Source: a virus
DNA: 47,077 nt
Reading direction: 5' to 3' (one strand)
Virus record (IMG/VR): IMGVR_UViG_3300020215_000067
Coordinates: 1 to 47,077 of that record
Both the position numbers and the translations under genes were made by a program. The notes beneath the pieces are model-generated. The model did not search any database, was not told the origin of the DNA, and was given only the letters and a program-made list of their open reading frames with translations. Shown here one piece after another: positions 1 through 7,011 of this stretch (the first letter of the stretch is position 1; each line of letters begins with the position of its first letter).

Positions 1-215
1 TGGGGCCGGATTATTCCTACTTCGAGCAGTACCTTTGCGATGCCAGGGCAGATCAGAGGAATTACAGGCCACCACCTTCAGCCAAACAAACCGTTCTCGC
101 GCAGGCCAATAGACCGGAGCAGAATGGGCAGGGGTCCGAGGTTAAGCGAGTGGATCAGATTGCGCAGGATTTAAGCGCGGACTACGATGCCTTACGCAAG
201 GCTGCGGGATTGTAG
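1..215 (+). CDS. C-terminal part of a junction-spanning hypothetical protein
   Basis: This is the 3' end of a gene that begins at 46680 and continues across the end of the window, because bases 2-127 repeat 46952-47077. Joined, the protein has about 161 residues and ends at the TAG at 213-215. The tail is polar, with a helical stretch around VDQIAQDLSADYDALRKAAG. I do not recognise the family and assign no function. The next gene starts 6 bp downstream, so it belongs to the same rightward operon. Confidence 0.75.
   Translation, partial: GPDYSYFEQYLCDARADQRNYRPPPSAKQTVLAQANRPEQNGQGSEVKRVDQIAQDLSADYDALRKAAGL
2..127. repeat. Left copy of the 126-bp terminal redundancy
   Basis: This segment is identical base for base to 46952-47077. 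The bases just outside differ (t at 1, c at 46951). It shows that the contig is circular or terminally redundant, with a unit length of about 46,950 bp. It is most simply an assembly overlap of a circular or circularly permuted molecule. Confidence 0.95.
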
Positions 216-220
216 GATTT

Positions 221-442
221 ATGAAAACCAAGAAACCAAAACGAACCACTAAAGCCGCCGAGATTCGGCGATTGATTGCTGACTACATCGCCAGCGAGGG
301 TTGCGAATGCTGCCGTGACTCGTACACGCACAGCGTAGCCGAGGAAGGGCTTGCCAAGCTCCTAAAGGTGCCAAGGTACAAGGACGGCTCAGGCTGGGAC
401 TGGAACAAATACAGGAGTCCAAAAGGGCTGAGAGTCAAATGA
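221..442 (+). CDS. Small hypothetical phage protein (73 aa)
   Basis: A basic N-terminus (MKTKKPKRTTK) is followed by an amphipathic helix and a Cys cluster (CECC), then a basic C-terminus. It starts 6 bp after the previous stop. The segment RRLIADYIASEGCECCRD resembles short phage accessory proteins with a Cys-Cys pair that I have seen, but no function is known to me. No clear Shine-Dalgarno is visible before the ATG (ggattt). Confidence 0.65.
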   Translation: MKTKKPKRTTKAAEIRRLIADYIASEGCECCRDSYTHSVAEEGLAKLLKVPRYKDGSGWDWNKYRSPKGLRVK

Positions 443-472
443 CCCCTCATCAGCGATGAAAAGAGAAGATTT

Positions 473-667
473 ATGAAACCAAATAAACGAACCATTGAGC
501 GGTATTACGCGATCAGAATTGGAACACCGGGAAAGCACTGGCCGTATTTCAAGACTGGGCCGGACAATGAAACTCCGCACCTGTTCGGTAGTCGTGAAGC
601 GGCTGAACGGGAGTGCCCAAAGCAACCAGATACGCAGGTTGTGGTGGTCCGCGTCTGTAACCCATGA
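473..667 (+). CDS. Small hypothetical protein (64 aa)
   Basis: The protein is soluble and has no membrane segment or recognisable domain. It reads like a one-domain beta-rich accessory protein (aromatic residues in PGKHWPYFKTGP, ending in QVVVVRVCNP). The TGA stop overlaps the ATG of the next gene as ATGA, which supports this reading frame. It lies in the rightward accessory operon. The function is unknown. Confidence 0.6.
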   Translation: MKPNKRTIERYYAIRIGTPGKHWPYFKTGPDNETPHLFGSREAAERECPKQPDTQVVVVRVCNP

Positions 668-828
668 AAGCGAAAACGGAAGTGCTTTGCGCGGAGCCGT
701 TGGTGGTCAGGGTTCCTTATGCAAGGACTAGAATTCCAAGGAAGGAAAAGAAGTCCCTGCGCCGTATGATGCGCCGCGCTCTGCGATTACCAGAGCCAAC
801 AGACAGGGTGGATGCGTGGTTTGCATGA
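664..828 (+). CDS. Small basic hypothetical protein (54 aa)
   Basis: It starts at the ATG that overlaps the upstream stop and ends at a TGA that overlaps the ATG of the next gene (ATGA at both ends), strong support for a real translationally coupled gene. The middle is very basic (RIPRKEKKSLRRMMRRALRL), which could suit nucleic-acid contact, but that is inference only. Confidence 0.5.
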   Translation: MKAKTEVLCAEPLVVRVPYARTRIPRKEKKSLRRMMRRALRLPEPTDRVDAWFA

Positions 829-956
829 AAGATAAAGCTGAAACCAATGAGCAGATTAGCTGCCCATTTTGTGGCGAGCAGGGCTTTGACCTTCTGGGTT
901 TCAAGACCCACCTGCTGGCGTTCTGCGTAAAGTTTGATGAATTAGGAAGCGATTAA
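825..956 (+). CDS. Zinc-finger-like mini protein (43 aa)
   Basis: The sequence holds a CPFCG knuckle followed by a His and a Cys about 18 and 23 residues later (KTHLLAFC), matching a C2HC zinc finger spacing. The start codon overlaps the upstream stop by 4 bp. A role in DNA or RNA binding is plausible for such a finger but not shown. Confidence 0.5.
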   Translation: MKDKAETNEQISCPFCGEQGFDLLGFKTHLLAFCVKFDELGSD

Positions 957-983
957 CCCCCCTAGCGATGGCGGGAAGATTTT

Positions 984-1304
984 ATGAGTGAACGACAAGC
1001 AAGAATACAGGAACTAAAGGCGCTAATTGCGGAGCGGGAATCCGCTTTGTGGCCGTTGCGGGAGGAACTTCAAAAGCTTCAGGTGGCTGAGGAAATCGAC
1101 GCTGCACCGTTTAAGCCCGGTGATACCATTGAGTGGGTCGCGGGTAGCCATGGCACACGGCGCGGGAGCATTGTTCACGCGAAACGCTGGTGCGGTGGCG
1201 AAAAGTTTGAGTATTGGGTTGAGCCTATTCTGAAAAACGGAACGGTTGGCAAGCGAGTCTGGATTCAACCTTGGCACAACCCCCGCCGCACAGAACCCAA
1301 ATAA
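984..1304 (+). CDS. Hypothetical protein with N-terminal coiled coil (106 aa)
   Basis: Residues 1-37 form a likely coiled coil (repeated Glu, Leu, Lys and Arg at heptad spacing). The rest looks like a small beta-barrel: FKPGDTIEWVAG, then a Gly-rich turn, then aromatic strands. The pattern recalls SH3-like or KOW-like folds, but I cannot name a family. It follows a 27-bp gap in the rightward operon. Confidence 0.6.
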   Translation: MSERQARIQELKALIAERESALWPLREELQKLQVAEEIDAAPFKPGDTIEWVAGSHGTRRGSIVHAKRWCGGEKFEYWVEPILKNGTVGKRVWIQPWHNPRRTEPK

Positions 1305-1310
1305 GCGATT

Positions 1311-1538
1311 ATGAGTTACCAACGTAAGCAATTCGGAGAGGGACCAGCAGTCATGGTGGAAGTGATCGACGCTGACGGCATTCGCGACGACAAAAGCTAT
1401 GTCCGCATAAATTGGAGTTGCGTCGGCGCTATTTCAGTGGAACGTGCGGACGAGTTCCACGACCACCTTGGCGCTGCGCTGAGGTATGCCAAGCGGCAAA
1501 TGGCCCGCCAGCAACGGAAGGAAGCAAAAACAAAATGA
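1311..1538 (+). CDS. Hypothetical protein (75 aa)
   Basis: A short soluble protein with a beta-rich N-terminal half (VMVEVIDADGIRDDKSYVRI) and a helical basic C-terminus ending in KRQMARQQRKEAKTK. It starts 6 bp after the previous stop, and its TGA overlaps the next ATG. The function is unknown. Confidence 0.6.
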   Translation: MSYQRKQFGEGPAVMVEVIDADGIRDDKSYVRINWSCVGAISVERADEFHDHLGAALRYAKRQMARQQRKEAKTK

Positions 1539-1774
1539 ACACTGACCTAGCCCGCCGTATCGCGGGAGCATTAGCCGTCCGTGGATACCTTGGAGCCGAT
1601 AACTTTGCCGACGCAGAGTTCATCATCGCCAAGCACCTAGAGCCGTTGGTGAAGGAGAACCAGGAGCTTAGGGAGGCGCTGGAAGCCCTTGAGGACGTGT
1701 CGCATGTGGAAGGGTTCACCTACGACGCCATAATGAAAGCGAGAGCAGCCCTAGCGCACGGGAAAGCGGGTTAG
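1535..1774 (+). CDS. Hypothetical helical protein (79 aa)
   Basis: The ATG at 1535 overlaps the upstream TGA, so this start is preferred over an upstream in-frame ATG at 1412. The protein is helical with a coiled-coil-like centre (LVKENQELREALEALEDV). It is the last gene of the rightward run, and its 3' end overlaps the converging gene 1751-1987 by 24 bp. The function is unknown. Confidence 0.6.
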   Translation: MNTDLARRIAGALAVRGYLGADNFADAEFIIAKHLEPLVKENQELREALEALEDVSHVEGFTYDAIMKARAALAHGKAG

Positions 1775-1987
1775 AGCTTTCTTTCGCCCCTTCGGTTCAG
1801 GGATTGGCGTGTCTGACCATTCACCACCCATTTCTGAGACGCGGCAAAAGCTACCGGAGTCATTGCACCAGTATTCAATGTAGGCTATCCCGGCCATCTC
1901 AACATGAATAGGTCGCGGGGCGGCTTTACGGTTAAAACGCCACCACCAATAGCCAGCGCAATCAGGCAGGTCTTTAGTCCATTTCAT
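1751..1987 (-). CDS. DUF551-like small phage protein (78 aa)
   Basis: The layout 'W..dLP..GYWWWRF' at the N-terminus and 'GEWSDTPIPEP' near the end resembles the DUF551-type phage accessory proteins, which have a conserved Trp/Leu-Pro start and a Pro-rich end. The function of that group is unknown. It is the last gene of the leftward accessory operon. Its ATG overlaps the stop of the small gene before it. Confidence 0.6.
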   Translation of the reverse strand: MKWTKDLPDCAGYWWWRFNRKAAPRPIHVEMAGIAYIEYWCNDSGSFCRVSEMGGEWSDTPIPEPKGRKKALTRFPVR

Positions 1988-2091
1988 TCTTTCCCCCTAG
2001 CGTGGCGCAGCGCGGGTTTTCCGTTGATGCGCCGAACAAGGCACGACGTGCAGACCGAACGGCCTTTAACGATGGTGCTCTGCGTAGCCAT
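1984..2091 (-). CDS. Tiny CxxC peptide gene (35 aa)
   Basis: This short frame starts at an ATG inside the 3' end of the preceding mini-gene and ends at a TGA that overlaps the ATG of 1751-1987. It contains one CTSC knuckle and a basic tail. The 4-bp coupling to the downstream gene is the main support. With the CEDC of the gene before it, the pair could be two halves of one zinc ribbon split by a frameshift. Confidence 0.4.
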   Translation of the reverse strand: MATQSTIVKGRSVCTSCLVRRINGKPALRHARGKE

Positions 2092-2170
2092 TCGGCCAAC
2101 GTCCTGATTCGCAATCCTCACACTGCACCGCCGTTTTCTTCTCGTTGGTGTTCATGGCTTGGGCTTTCAT
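2066..2170 (-). CDS. Tiny CxxC peptide gene (34 aa)
   Basis: The ATG at 2170 overlaps the TGA of the upstream gene (ATGA), and an internal Met lies five codons later. It contains a CEDC knuckle and stops at TAA (2066-2068). It overlaps the next mini-gene by 26 bp in a different frame. It may be a real peptide or the N-terminal half of a frameshifted zinc-ribbon protein. Confidence 0.4.
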   Translation of the reverse strand: MKAQAMNTNEKKTAVQCEDCESGRWPNGYAEHHR

Positions 2171-2388
2171 AGATACTCGCCGGAAATGGCGATCCCTGTC
2201 GCAATGGACTCATTCCAGCACTTCTGGCAGGCTGGTAGCCGTTGGGTTTTCCCGTTCTGCTTTACGAGCAATGAAACAATGGCTTTGTTTTTGCATTGTG
2301 TCCACGTGGAAGGCCCAAGGGTAAAGGCACCGCCAAGCCGCCTGTAGCCCTCGCATCGTATCTGTTTCTGTTTGGTTTTAGTTTTCAT
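2167..2388 (-). CDS. Cys-rich, zinc-ribbon-like protein (73 aa)
   Basis: Four Cys residues occur as C..(about 20)..C..(about 22)..CxxC (IRCEGYRR, WTQCKNK, LPACQKCW), consistent with a zinc-binding fold. The N-terminus is very basic (MKTKTKQKQ). I chose the ATG at 2388 because upstream sequence in this frame overlaps the better-supported gene 2393-2605 and lacks protein-like character. Its function is unknown. Confidence 0.6.
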   Translation of the reverse strand: MKTKTKQKQIRCEGYRRLGGAFTLGPSTWTQCKNKAIVSLLVKQNGKTQRLPACQKCWNESIATGIAISGEYL

Positions 2389-2392
2389 TCCA

Positions 2393-2605
2393 TCACCTTT
2401 CTTGCGCGAGCGCAGCGCGGAGTGACTGAACATGGCATAGAATCTTGTCCGACTCGCGCCTGTCGCCTTCGACACGTTCCGCAAATGTTTCAAGAGCCTC
2501 GCGTAGGGCGGCGTAGTCGGAATACTTGATCCATTCGCCGTCCCCGTACTCAACCATTTCAGGGTCGCCAAGCAAGGCGGGGTCTTCAGCAAGTGTATAA
2601 CGCAC
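2393..2605 (-). CDS. Hypothetical phage protein (70 aa)
   Basis: The segment WIKYSDYAALREALETFAERVE is a helix pattern typical of small phage accessory proteins near Ea22-like genes. No catalytic motif is present. It sits between two other leftward small genes with short spacing. The function is unknown. Confidence 0.55.
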   Translation of the reverse strand: MRYTLAEDPALLGDPEMVEYGDGEWIKYSDYAALREALETFAERVEGDRRESDKILCHVQSLRAALAQER

Positions 2606-2617
2606 CGGGCTCAGGGT

Positions 2618-2827
2618 TCATTGCTGCGCTCCTTTCTGGGCGGCAAACAGCTTGGCTTTAGCCATTGCCTTCTTTCGGCTCTCGGGATCAGCGACAACAA
2701 ACCGGAATTGCTTCATGGTGTCGTAGCCGCGAAGTTGAATTGTTCCGGTCCTGTTTAACCCCTTGCCAGCCTTGCCCCCACTGGTAGGAATGTGAATCGA
2801 CCAGCCGTTGATCTGTCCAATTTTCAT
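2618..2827 (-). CDS. Hypothetical protein (69 aa)
   Basis: A small mixed alpha/beta protein with a Gly/Lys-rich middle (SGGKAGKGLNRTGTIQLRGY) and a basic helical end (RKKAMAKAKLFAAQKG). There is no recognised domain. It is the third gene from the 3' side of the leftward operon that has a clear own start. Confidence 0.5.
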   Translation of the reverse strand: MKIGQINGWSIHIPTSGGKAGKGLNRTGTIQLRGYDTMKQFRFVVADPESRKKAMAKAKLFAAQKGAQQ

Positions 2828-2878
2828 AGAATCTTAGTTTCTTTGCCCCGGCAGCGAACCACCGGGGCGTTTGGGTTA

Positions 2879-3268
2879 TTAAATCTCAATGCTGTTCCTG
2901 TCCGCCAGCTTTCTAGCTGTTTCCTCGAAACCGAACCATGCGAGCAGGTTGCGGTTAGAGTCTTCCTGCGCGAGTGGGTCCGTGTCTTCCCATTTGTCGC
3001 CGAATAGACCCTTCGGGCCATCGCAGCCGATGCTTTCCATCATTTCCTTGAGCAGTTCGGAAATCTCACGCCGATGGGTCTGGAAGAATTTAACCGCATC
3101 CCGCGTGTAGATCAGGTGACTGACCATGCCCGACTGGCAACCGCCGTAGAACAGGTCTTTCAGGACACCTTCCGCGCCACTCTCGTAATCAGTTGCCCGC
3201 CCGTTCACCCATGCTTGAACATGGCGTTCTAATCGTGTTTCCGCGCCTTTTAGTTTCGTCTTAGTCAT
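2879..3268 (-). CDS. Hypothetical phage protein, DUF7222-like (129 aa)
   Basis: The central block (GVLKDLFYGGCQSGMVSHLI followed by YTRDAVKFFQTHRREISELL) resembles a helical phage family I believe is called DUF7222; the assignment is from memory and only moderately sure. Its function is not known. The protein is soluble and helical. A small hairpin (3279-3299) lies just before its start codon. Confidence 0.6.
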   Translation of the reverse strand: MTKTKLKGAETRLERHVQAWVNGRATDYESGAEGVLKDLFYGGCQSGMVSHLIYTRDAVKFFQTHRREISELLKEMMESIGCDGPKGLFGDKWEDTDPLAQEDSNRNLLAWFGFEETARKLADRNSIEI

Positions 3269-3389
3269 TTTGTTTCGCGCTAGACTTTAACGTCCTAGCT
3301 CTGGACGGTTTCAACCTGCCACCATTAGCAGATCGAAGCCAACGCAGGGAAGCCCGTAAGGCCCGCTCCCCCGCGCTGGGTTCGAGCGG
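3269..3389 (-). promoter_or_regulatory. Leader of gene 2879-3268 with a hairpin at 3279-3299
   Basis: On the minus strand the sequence GCTAGGAC-GTTAAA-GTCTAGC forms a 7-bp stem with one bulge, 11 bases before the ATG. No good promoter was recognised in this 120-bp gap. It may be a translational control element or chance. Confidence 0.3.
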
Positions 3390-3743
3390 CTAATCTTCAA
3401 CTTTCTTAAGCGCCTCGATTGCCCTTATTTCCGCCTGAGTGAATTGCTGCCGCTCTGCCTCTGTGTAGCTGGAATGGCACTGGTAGCCAACTAAACCCTT
3501 AAGCGCCTCGTAAAGCTCTGGCGCGGCTGCTATCAGCTTCGCGTTAGCAACAGCCCCCGCGTTCTCGGGCAGGGAAAATGTTGGCAAGCCCCAAGGCTTC
3601 TCAGACGTGACAAGGCCCAGGTAGACCGTTGCTACAGATTCAGACTCGCCAGCATTTATGCTGATTCCACCGTGCCCATTCTGACCGCCCATCCGCCACG
3701 GTCCCGGCGTAAACTTCGTCTCGTTCGCTTTTGTCGTATTCAT
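3390..3743 (-). CDS. Ea22/Ead-like phage accessory protein (117 aa)
   Basis: The N-terminal 'KFTPGPWRMGG' and the later 'NAKLIAAAPELYEALKGLV' are the hallmark ends of the Ead/Ea22-like family, present in many temperate phages, usually in early accessory operons and of unknown function. I chose the ATG at 3743, since the longer frame upstream runs into the next gene. A related copy lies one gene upstream (4054-4371). Confidence 0.75.
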   Translation of the reverse strand: MNTTKANETKFTPGPWRMGGQNGHGGISINAGESESVATVYLGLVTSEKPWGLPTFSLPENAGAVANAKLIAAAPELYEALKGLVGYQCHSSYTEAERQQFTQAEIRAIEALKKVED

Positions 3744-3784
3744 GGTTCCTTTCGCACCCCCACCGTAGCAGGGGTGCTGTTGGG

Positions 3785-4057
3785 TTAGTGTCGTACCGCC
3801 ATTCTGTTCTCCCGCGTCTGGGTCGCTGCTAAATAAGCCTCTATTACGGCGTCCCGTTCGGCTCGCCATTGTTCCACCCGTTGCAGGGTGTATCCCGGTA
3901 GCCTGAAACGCGCTTCTATCGCGTCAACAAGCGCCCAATGATCCGCCCCGGCCATAATATCCCGGCCAAGCATTTCCAGATACGCAATGACGGCAGAGCG
4001 CAACGAGCATTTAGCCCTACCGCGTATCTCATCCAAAGAAGGGACGAACGCGCTCAC
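3785..4057 (-). CDS. Hypothetical protein with GTG start (90 aa)
   Basis: The GTG at 4057 overlaps the upstream TGA as GTGA, which decides the start over an upstream in-frame ATG. The protein is helical, with YLEMLGRDIMAGADHWALVD and a basic arginine-rich end. There is no recognised domain. It lies between two Ead-like genes in the leftward operon. Confidence 0.6.
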   Translation of the reverse strand: MSAFVPSLDEIRGRAKCSLRSAVIAYLEMLGRDIMAGADHWALVDAIEARFRLPGYTLQRVEQWRAERDAVIEAYLAATQTRENRMAVRH

Positions 4058-4371
4058 GATTGCACCCCCGTGGCTTTCTGAATTATGTCCTGAGTGTGTA
4101 GCAGCAGGTCTTTCCAATCAATCGCCCCATGTGCGCAATGCTCGGGGTCCAATTGCGCCCGCATCGCCTCTGCCAGTATGCCCAATTGCTTCAGCATGGC
4201 CGGTGATTGCGCGATTAGCTGGGCGTCTGCCGGATCACATGAATTGCAAACAACATGTTCGCGCCTATCCTGACCAGCATAAACGGAGACCATGTTCAGG
4301 GGAGTCTTGCCAGATAGATAGGCGTCATTCGCCACCACGTGCCACGGCCCCGCAGTATGTTTCGTTGTCAT
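4054..4371 (-). CDS. Ea22/Ead-like phage accessory protein (105 aa)
   Basis: It begins MTTKHTAGPWHVVANDAY and carries ADAQLIAQSPAMLKQLGILA, the same N-terminal 'GPW' and central 'A.LIA.aP..l..l' pattern as the neighbour at 3390-3743. Both are therefore paralogs of the Ead-type group. The function is unknown. The start is the ATG at 4371. Confidence 0.7.
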   Translation of the reverse strand: MTTKHTAGPWHVVANDAYLSGKTPLNMVSVYAGQDRREHVVCNSCDPADAQLIAQSPAMLKQLGILAEAMRAQLDPEHCAHGAIDWKDLLLHTQDIIQKATGVQS

Positions 4372-4391
4372 GTTATCGCCTTGTTGGGGGG

Positions 4392-4652
4392 TTAATCCAT
4401 GTTCTCGGGGTCTGCCACGTCCAGCCCTACACGTATGCGGTTCATCGCATCCCGGTAGGCATCTTGCGCGCTCTGACCTTGCGGCCATTCCACCTTTAGC
4501 GACCTACACCCGCCATCCTTCCATTGCTTGCCGTTGGGTGCTATTATTTGCAGGACATTCCATCGCCCCGCGCTATCGTCCTCAACCTTAGCGCCAACAG
4601 CTTGCGCTGCCGATCTAAGCTCCCGAAGTGTTATTGCTTTCATCGTCAACAT
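4392..4652 (-). CDS. Hypothetical protein, first gene of leftward operon (86 aa)
   Basis: A small alpha/beta protein (LRELRSAAQAVGAKVEDD, then a beta strand and WKDGGCRSLKVEWPQG). Two starts are possible: ATG at 4652 or ATG at 4643 (MKAITL). The 10-mer GTTGACGATG, which recurs twice upstream, lies exactly over the start region, so the second ATG with operator control is attractive. The function is unknown. Confidence 0.6.
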   Translation of the reverse strand: MLTMKAITLRELRSAAQAVGAKVEDDSAGRWNVLQIIAPNGKQWKDGGCRSLKVEWPQGQSAQDAYRDAMNRIRVGLDVADPENMD

Positions 4653-4759
4653 TTAAGAAGGTGCCCCCTAAACGGCTGTTGACGATGAGACCAGCCGAAA
4701 GGCCAGAAGCATCACCGCTAGGGAGCATTAAGTGTTTATCGTTCGCACTCATCGTCAAC
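4641..4759. promoter_or_regulatory. Three copies of operator-like 10-mer CATCGTCAAC
   Basis: CATCGTCAAC occurs at 4641-4650 and 4750-4759 on the plus strand and as its exact inverse GTTGACGATG at 4678-4687. The last two copies share 12 bases (CTCATCGTCAAC). They straddle the start of the leftward operon and the divergent gap before 5042, as repressor operators would. The core TTGACG also resembles a -35 box, but no well-spaced -10 was found. Confidence 0.6.
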
Positions 4760-4879
4760 GCCACCATTCAATCACACCACGCACCAACTGTCTACAACTT
4801 TTTTTCACCACCTCACCTAACCCGTTGCAGATCAGGGAATTATTCTTACAAAAATAAATGAAGATGCGCCAAAGAAATA

Positions 4880-4929
4880 CCCGGCTAGCAGGTGATAATT
4901 GCTTGTCTAGGGCAAACCTGTTAGCCGGG
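4880..4929. promoter_or_regulatory. 13-bp stem-loop in the divergent control region
   Basis: CCCGGCTAGCAGG (4880-4892) pairs along its whole length with CCTGTTAGCCGGG (4917-4929), with one G-U. The 24-base loop holds a further TTGC/GCAA pairing. There is no T-run after it, so it is not a classic terminator. It could be a small RNA, an operator or a packaging site ahead of the terminase-like gene. Confidence 0.55.
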
Positions 4930-5041
4930 CCAAGGGGTCTCCGGTCAGGCTTCTCACTTATCACACTCACCCACCCCTTGGCAACTGCATTCAACTTTAG
5001 ACTTGCAACCCACCACAATTAGCCCCATCGTGAGCAACAGA

Positions 5042-5548
5042 ATGGCCACAGAGACGCCAGAAGCCATCCCCGCTCTACCAACTACCCACCGGCAACACAA
5101 CGCGTCCCTATGCCCACCTGAGAAGCGTAAAGCCATCCTGGAACATCTCAAGTCAGGCACCGGCATTCTAGCTACCGCCAGCATCACAAACTCATCCCCA
5201 AATACCGTCCAAGCCGTACGCGATCAGTCATCGGAATGGCGACAAGAGCAATCAGCTACCCTCAAGCGATTCACTCGCATGCTCACCCACTCCATGGTGA
5301 ACATGTCACAAGAAGAACTGGCAGCTATCCCACTCCAACAGCGATCCATCAGCCTCGGAGTGGTAATAGACAAAATTCAGATGCTCGATGGCGAGCCTAC
5401 CCAGATCATTGAACACAAGCATTCCCTTGACCTCACAAGCCTCAAATCCTCTCTCGGTGTCACTGATGAAATCGTTGTCACTCCGTTAGAGTCGAGCCTT
5501 GATAATCAGGCACTTACGGAGCCAAATAACTTACAATTACCTCAGTAG
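5042..5548 (+). CDS. Helix-turn-helix protein, putative terminase small subunit (168 aa)
   Basis: Residues about 20-60 form a helix-turn-helix (EKRKAILEHLKSGTGILATA, then SPNTVQAVRDQ). The later stretch QQRSISLGVVIDKIQMLDGE recalls the 'G..iDK...L.GeP' segment seen in small-terminase-like DNA-binding phage proteins. It lies about 4 kb upstream of the large terminase on the same strand, separated by a leftward block, so the role is inferred. ATG 5042 is used; GTG 5030 and TTG 5003 are in frame. An alternative is a transcription regulator for the operators just upstream. Confidence 0.5.
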   Translation: MATETPEAIPALPTTHRQHNASLCPPEKRKAILEHLKSGTGILATASITNSSPNTVQAVRDQSSEWRQEQSATLKRFTRMLTHSMVNMSQEELAAIPLQQRSISLGVVIDKIQMLDGEPTQIIEHKHSLDLTSLKSSLGVTDEIVVTPLESSLDNQALTEPNNLQLPQ

Positions 5549-5864
5549 GTAGGTAATAACTTCCAGCACCCTCGTTTCACCCGCGTAAACATTGGGGATT
5601 ATGCATGCGTTACGCACAATGTACAAAAGATTTAATTGGAGCCGGGGGAGGGGGTTCGAGATTTGCTAGCCCCTTGATTTCCTTGACCTGTAATCCTTCC
5701 CAAATTTTTCCTGCAAAGTCGATTAACGTTAGTGGCTGTGGGAGAGGTGGTTAAGTGGGTTATTCTTGGGTGGGTTGGTTATTCAAAGACACAATACCCC
5801 CTTAATAGGGGTAGGCGGCTCTTTTGAGCCGTGAGCGCCAAGGCATCTATGCCGCAGAAGGCGG
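5549..5864. other. Intergenic region with two hairpins (5795-5831)
   Basis: The gap between converging genes holds TACCCC-CTTAATA-GGGGTA (5795-5813) and CGGCTC-TTTT-GAGCCG (5816-5831), two perfect 6-bp hairpins in tandem. They could end transcription from both sides although a U-tract is lacking. GGTTATTC occurs twice (5758-5765 and 5777-5784). No gene is supported here. Confidence 0.5.
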
Positions 5865-6617
5865 TTAATCCTTCCTGAACCGGGCGCTCAGAGGTACCAG
5901 CGTCTTATCATGACAGGCATAAGCCCCTGCGGGGGATTTCTCCGTGTAGCGGGTGTCGGGTAGGACTACGCGCTGTGGATCAGCCGAATCGAGTCGGACG
6001 CGCTCTGCAACCTGCTTTCCCGGCGAGACTGAGTGCTTCTTACCATAGGGGCCGGTTTCGTTGTTTGCTGGCCTGCTGCTCGGCAGGCACGGTGCAGGAG
6101 CTATGTCATTTATGCTGGCGGAACGGGCTGCTTTTTGAGCAGCCTTCAAAGCTTTTGCTGACTTCTTGTTAACGGGGATCAGCGCCCCGCGCTTTAGCTT
6201 GAAGCGAACTAAATCGCGGCAGGTGTTCAGGTGTCGACGGTGCTGGCTCCACTCTTTCCGTAGGTTGGGAGGCGTCGACAGGCGTTTATGCAGGAAATGC
6301 TCAAGTTTTCGCTGTAACCCGCCCATAACCTTGTTGACGCATGGAACCTCAAAAAACGCTATTCCACGCTGTCTAATCAGGTGTTTCTTGCGTTTATCGC
6401 GGTCAACCTGGGCCTTGAACTTGTCGACCGTGTTCTGTAGGTCTGGAACAAACAGGTAATGCTGGTGGCCTTGAACTTCAATCGCTATCTTCAGGTCGGG
6501 CAGGAATATGTCGATTTCCATGCCGAACAGCCACTCAGGGCGGTAGTTGGTCCAGATTCTTTCCTGCGGAAACCATGCCCTACAAGCTTGCTCAATGATG
6601 CCCTGTAGCTTGCTCAT
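5865..6617 (-). CDS. PD-(D/E)XK-fold endonuclease (250 aa)
   Basis: The N-terminal 110 residues carry a nuclease-like core: FGMEIDIFLPDLKIAIEVQG (the D...E-x-Q metal-binding pattern of PD-(D/E)XK enzymes), then QHY and a DKRKKHLIRQRGIAFFEV helix-strand, as in DUF559/VSR-type nucleases. The C-terminal 130 residues are basic and low in structure. It probably cuts DNA; the substrate (mismatch, branched or unspecific) cannot be told. It leads away from a group of unknown genes on the same strand. Confidence 0.7.
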   Translation of the reverse strand: MSKLQGIIEQACRAWFPQERIWTNYRPEWLFGMEIDIFLPDLKIAIEVQGHQHYLFVPDLQNTVDKFKAQVDRDKRKKHLIRQRGIAFFEVPCVNKVMGGLQRKLEHFLHKRLSTPPNLRKEWSQHRRHLNTCRDLVRFKLKRGALIPVNKKSAKALKAAQKAARSASINDIAPAPCLPSSRPANNETGPYGKKHSVSPGKQVAERVRLDSADPQRVVLPDTRYTEKSPAGAYACHDKTLVPLSARFRKD

Positions 6618-6642
6618 CTAACCTTCGGATCGTCGGGGTGGC

Positions 6643-7011
6643 TCATTCAAACAACCCTCTAGTGCTCGGGTAATTGCAGTGGGCTTCGGCCAGCTTGATT
6701 AGCTGCTCGTAAATCTTGATAAAGCCCTGTAAATTGGGGTGGAACAGGTAGCTGCTGTGTTCGACATGGCGAACCCCATCGTAGTAGGCACTAACGTCCA
6801 TGACCTTCTCCCCTTCGGTACCATCCTCATCAAACGGTGAATCGGTGGTTCCGAAGCAGGATAGGGCTATCCAGACGTGGGCCTCAAAGCCGAGTTTTGA
6901 GCCATCTTCGTCTACGTTGGGCTTGTAGAAGATTCTGCACCACTCGAAGGCATCTACATGCTGCCAACCGGCGTAATCTTCGCGCTTAAATAGCTCACGG
7001 TCGTGGCTCAT
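6643..7011 (-). CDS. Hypothetical acidic protein (122 aa)
   Basis: The ATG at 7011 overlaps the stop of the upstream gene (ATGA), favouring it over an upstream ATG. The protein is acidic and aromatic (HVDAFEWCRIFYKPNVDEDG, a later DEDGTEGEKVMDV), without a membrane segment. It is coupled with two other leftward genes. The function is unknown. Confidence 0.6.
   Translation of the reverse strand: MSHDRELFKREDYAGWQHVDAFEWCRIFYKPNVDEDGSKLGFEAHVWIALSCFGTTDSPFDEDGTEGEKVMDVSAYYDGVRHVEHSSYLFHPNLQGFIKIYEQLIKLAEAHCNYPSTRGLFE

Noticed and set aside
3330-3390. tRNA suggested by GGGTTCGA
   Set aside because: The flanks do not form a 5-bp T-stem or an acceptor stem.
4755-5018. 87-codon minus-strand frame in the divergent region
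   Set aside because: It crosses the stem-loop and operator region and shows no recognisable protein character.
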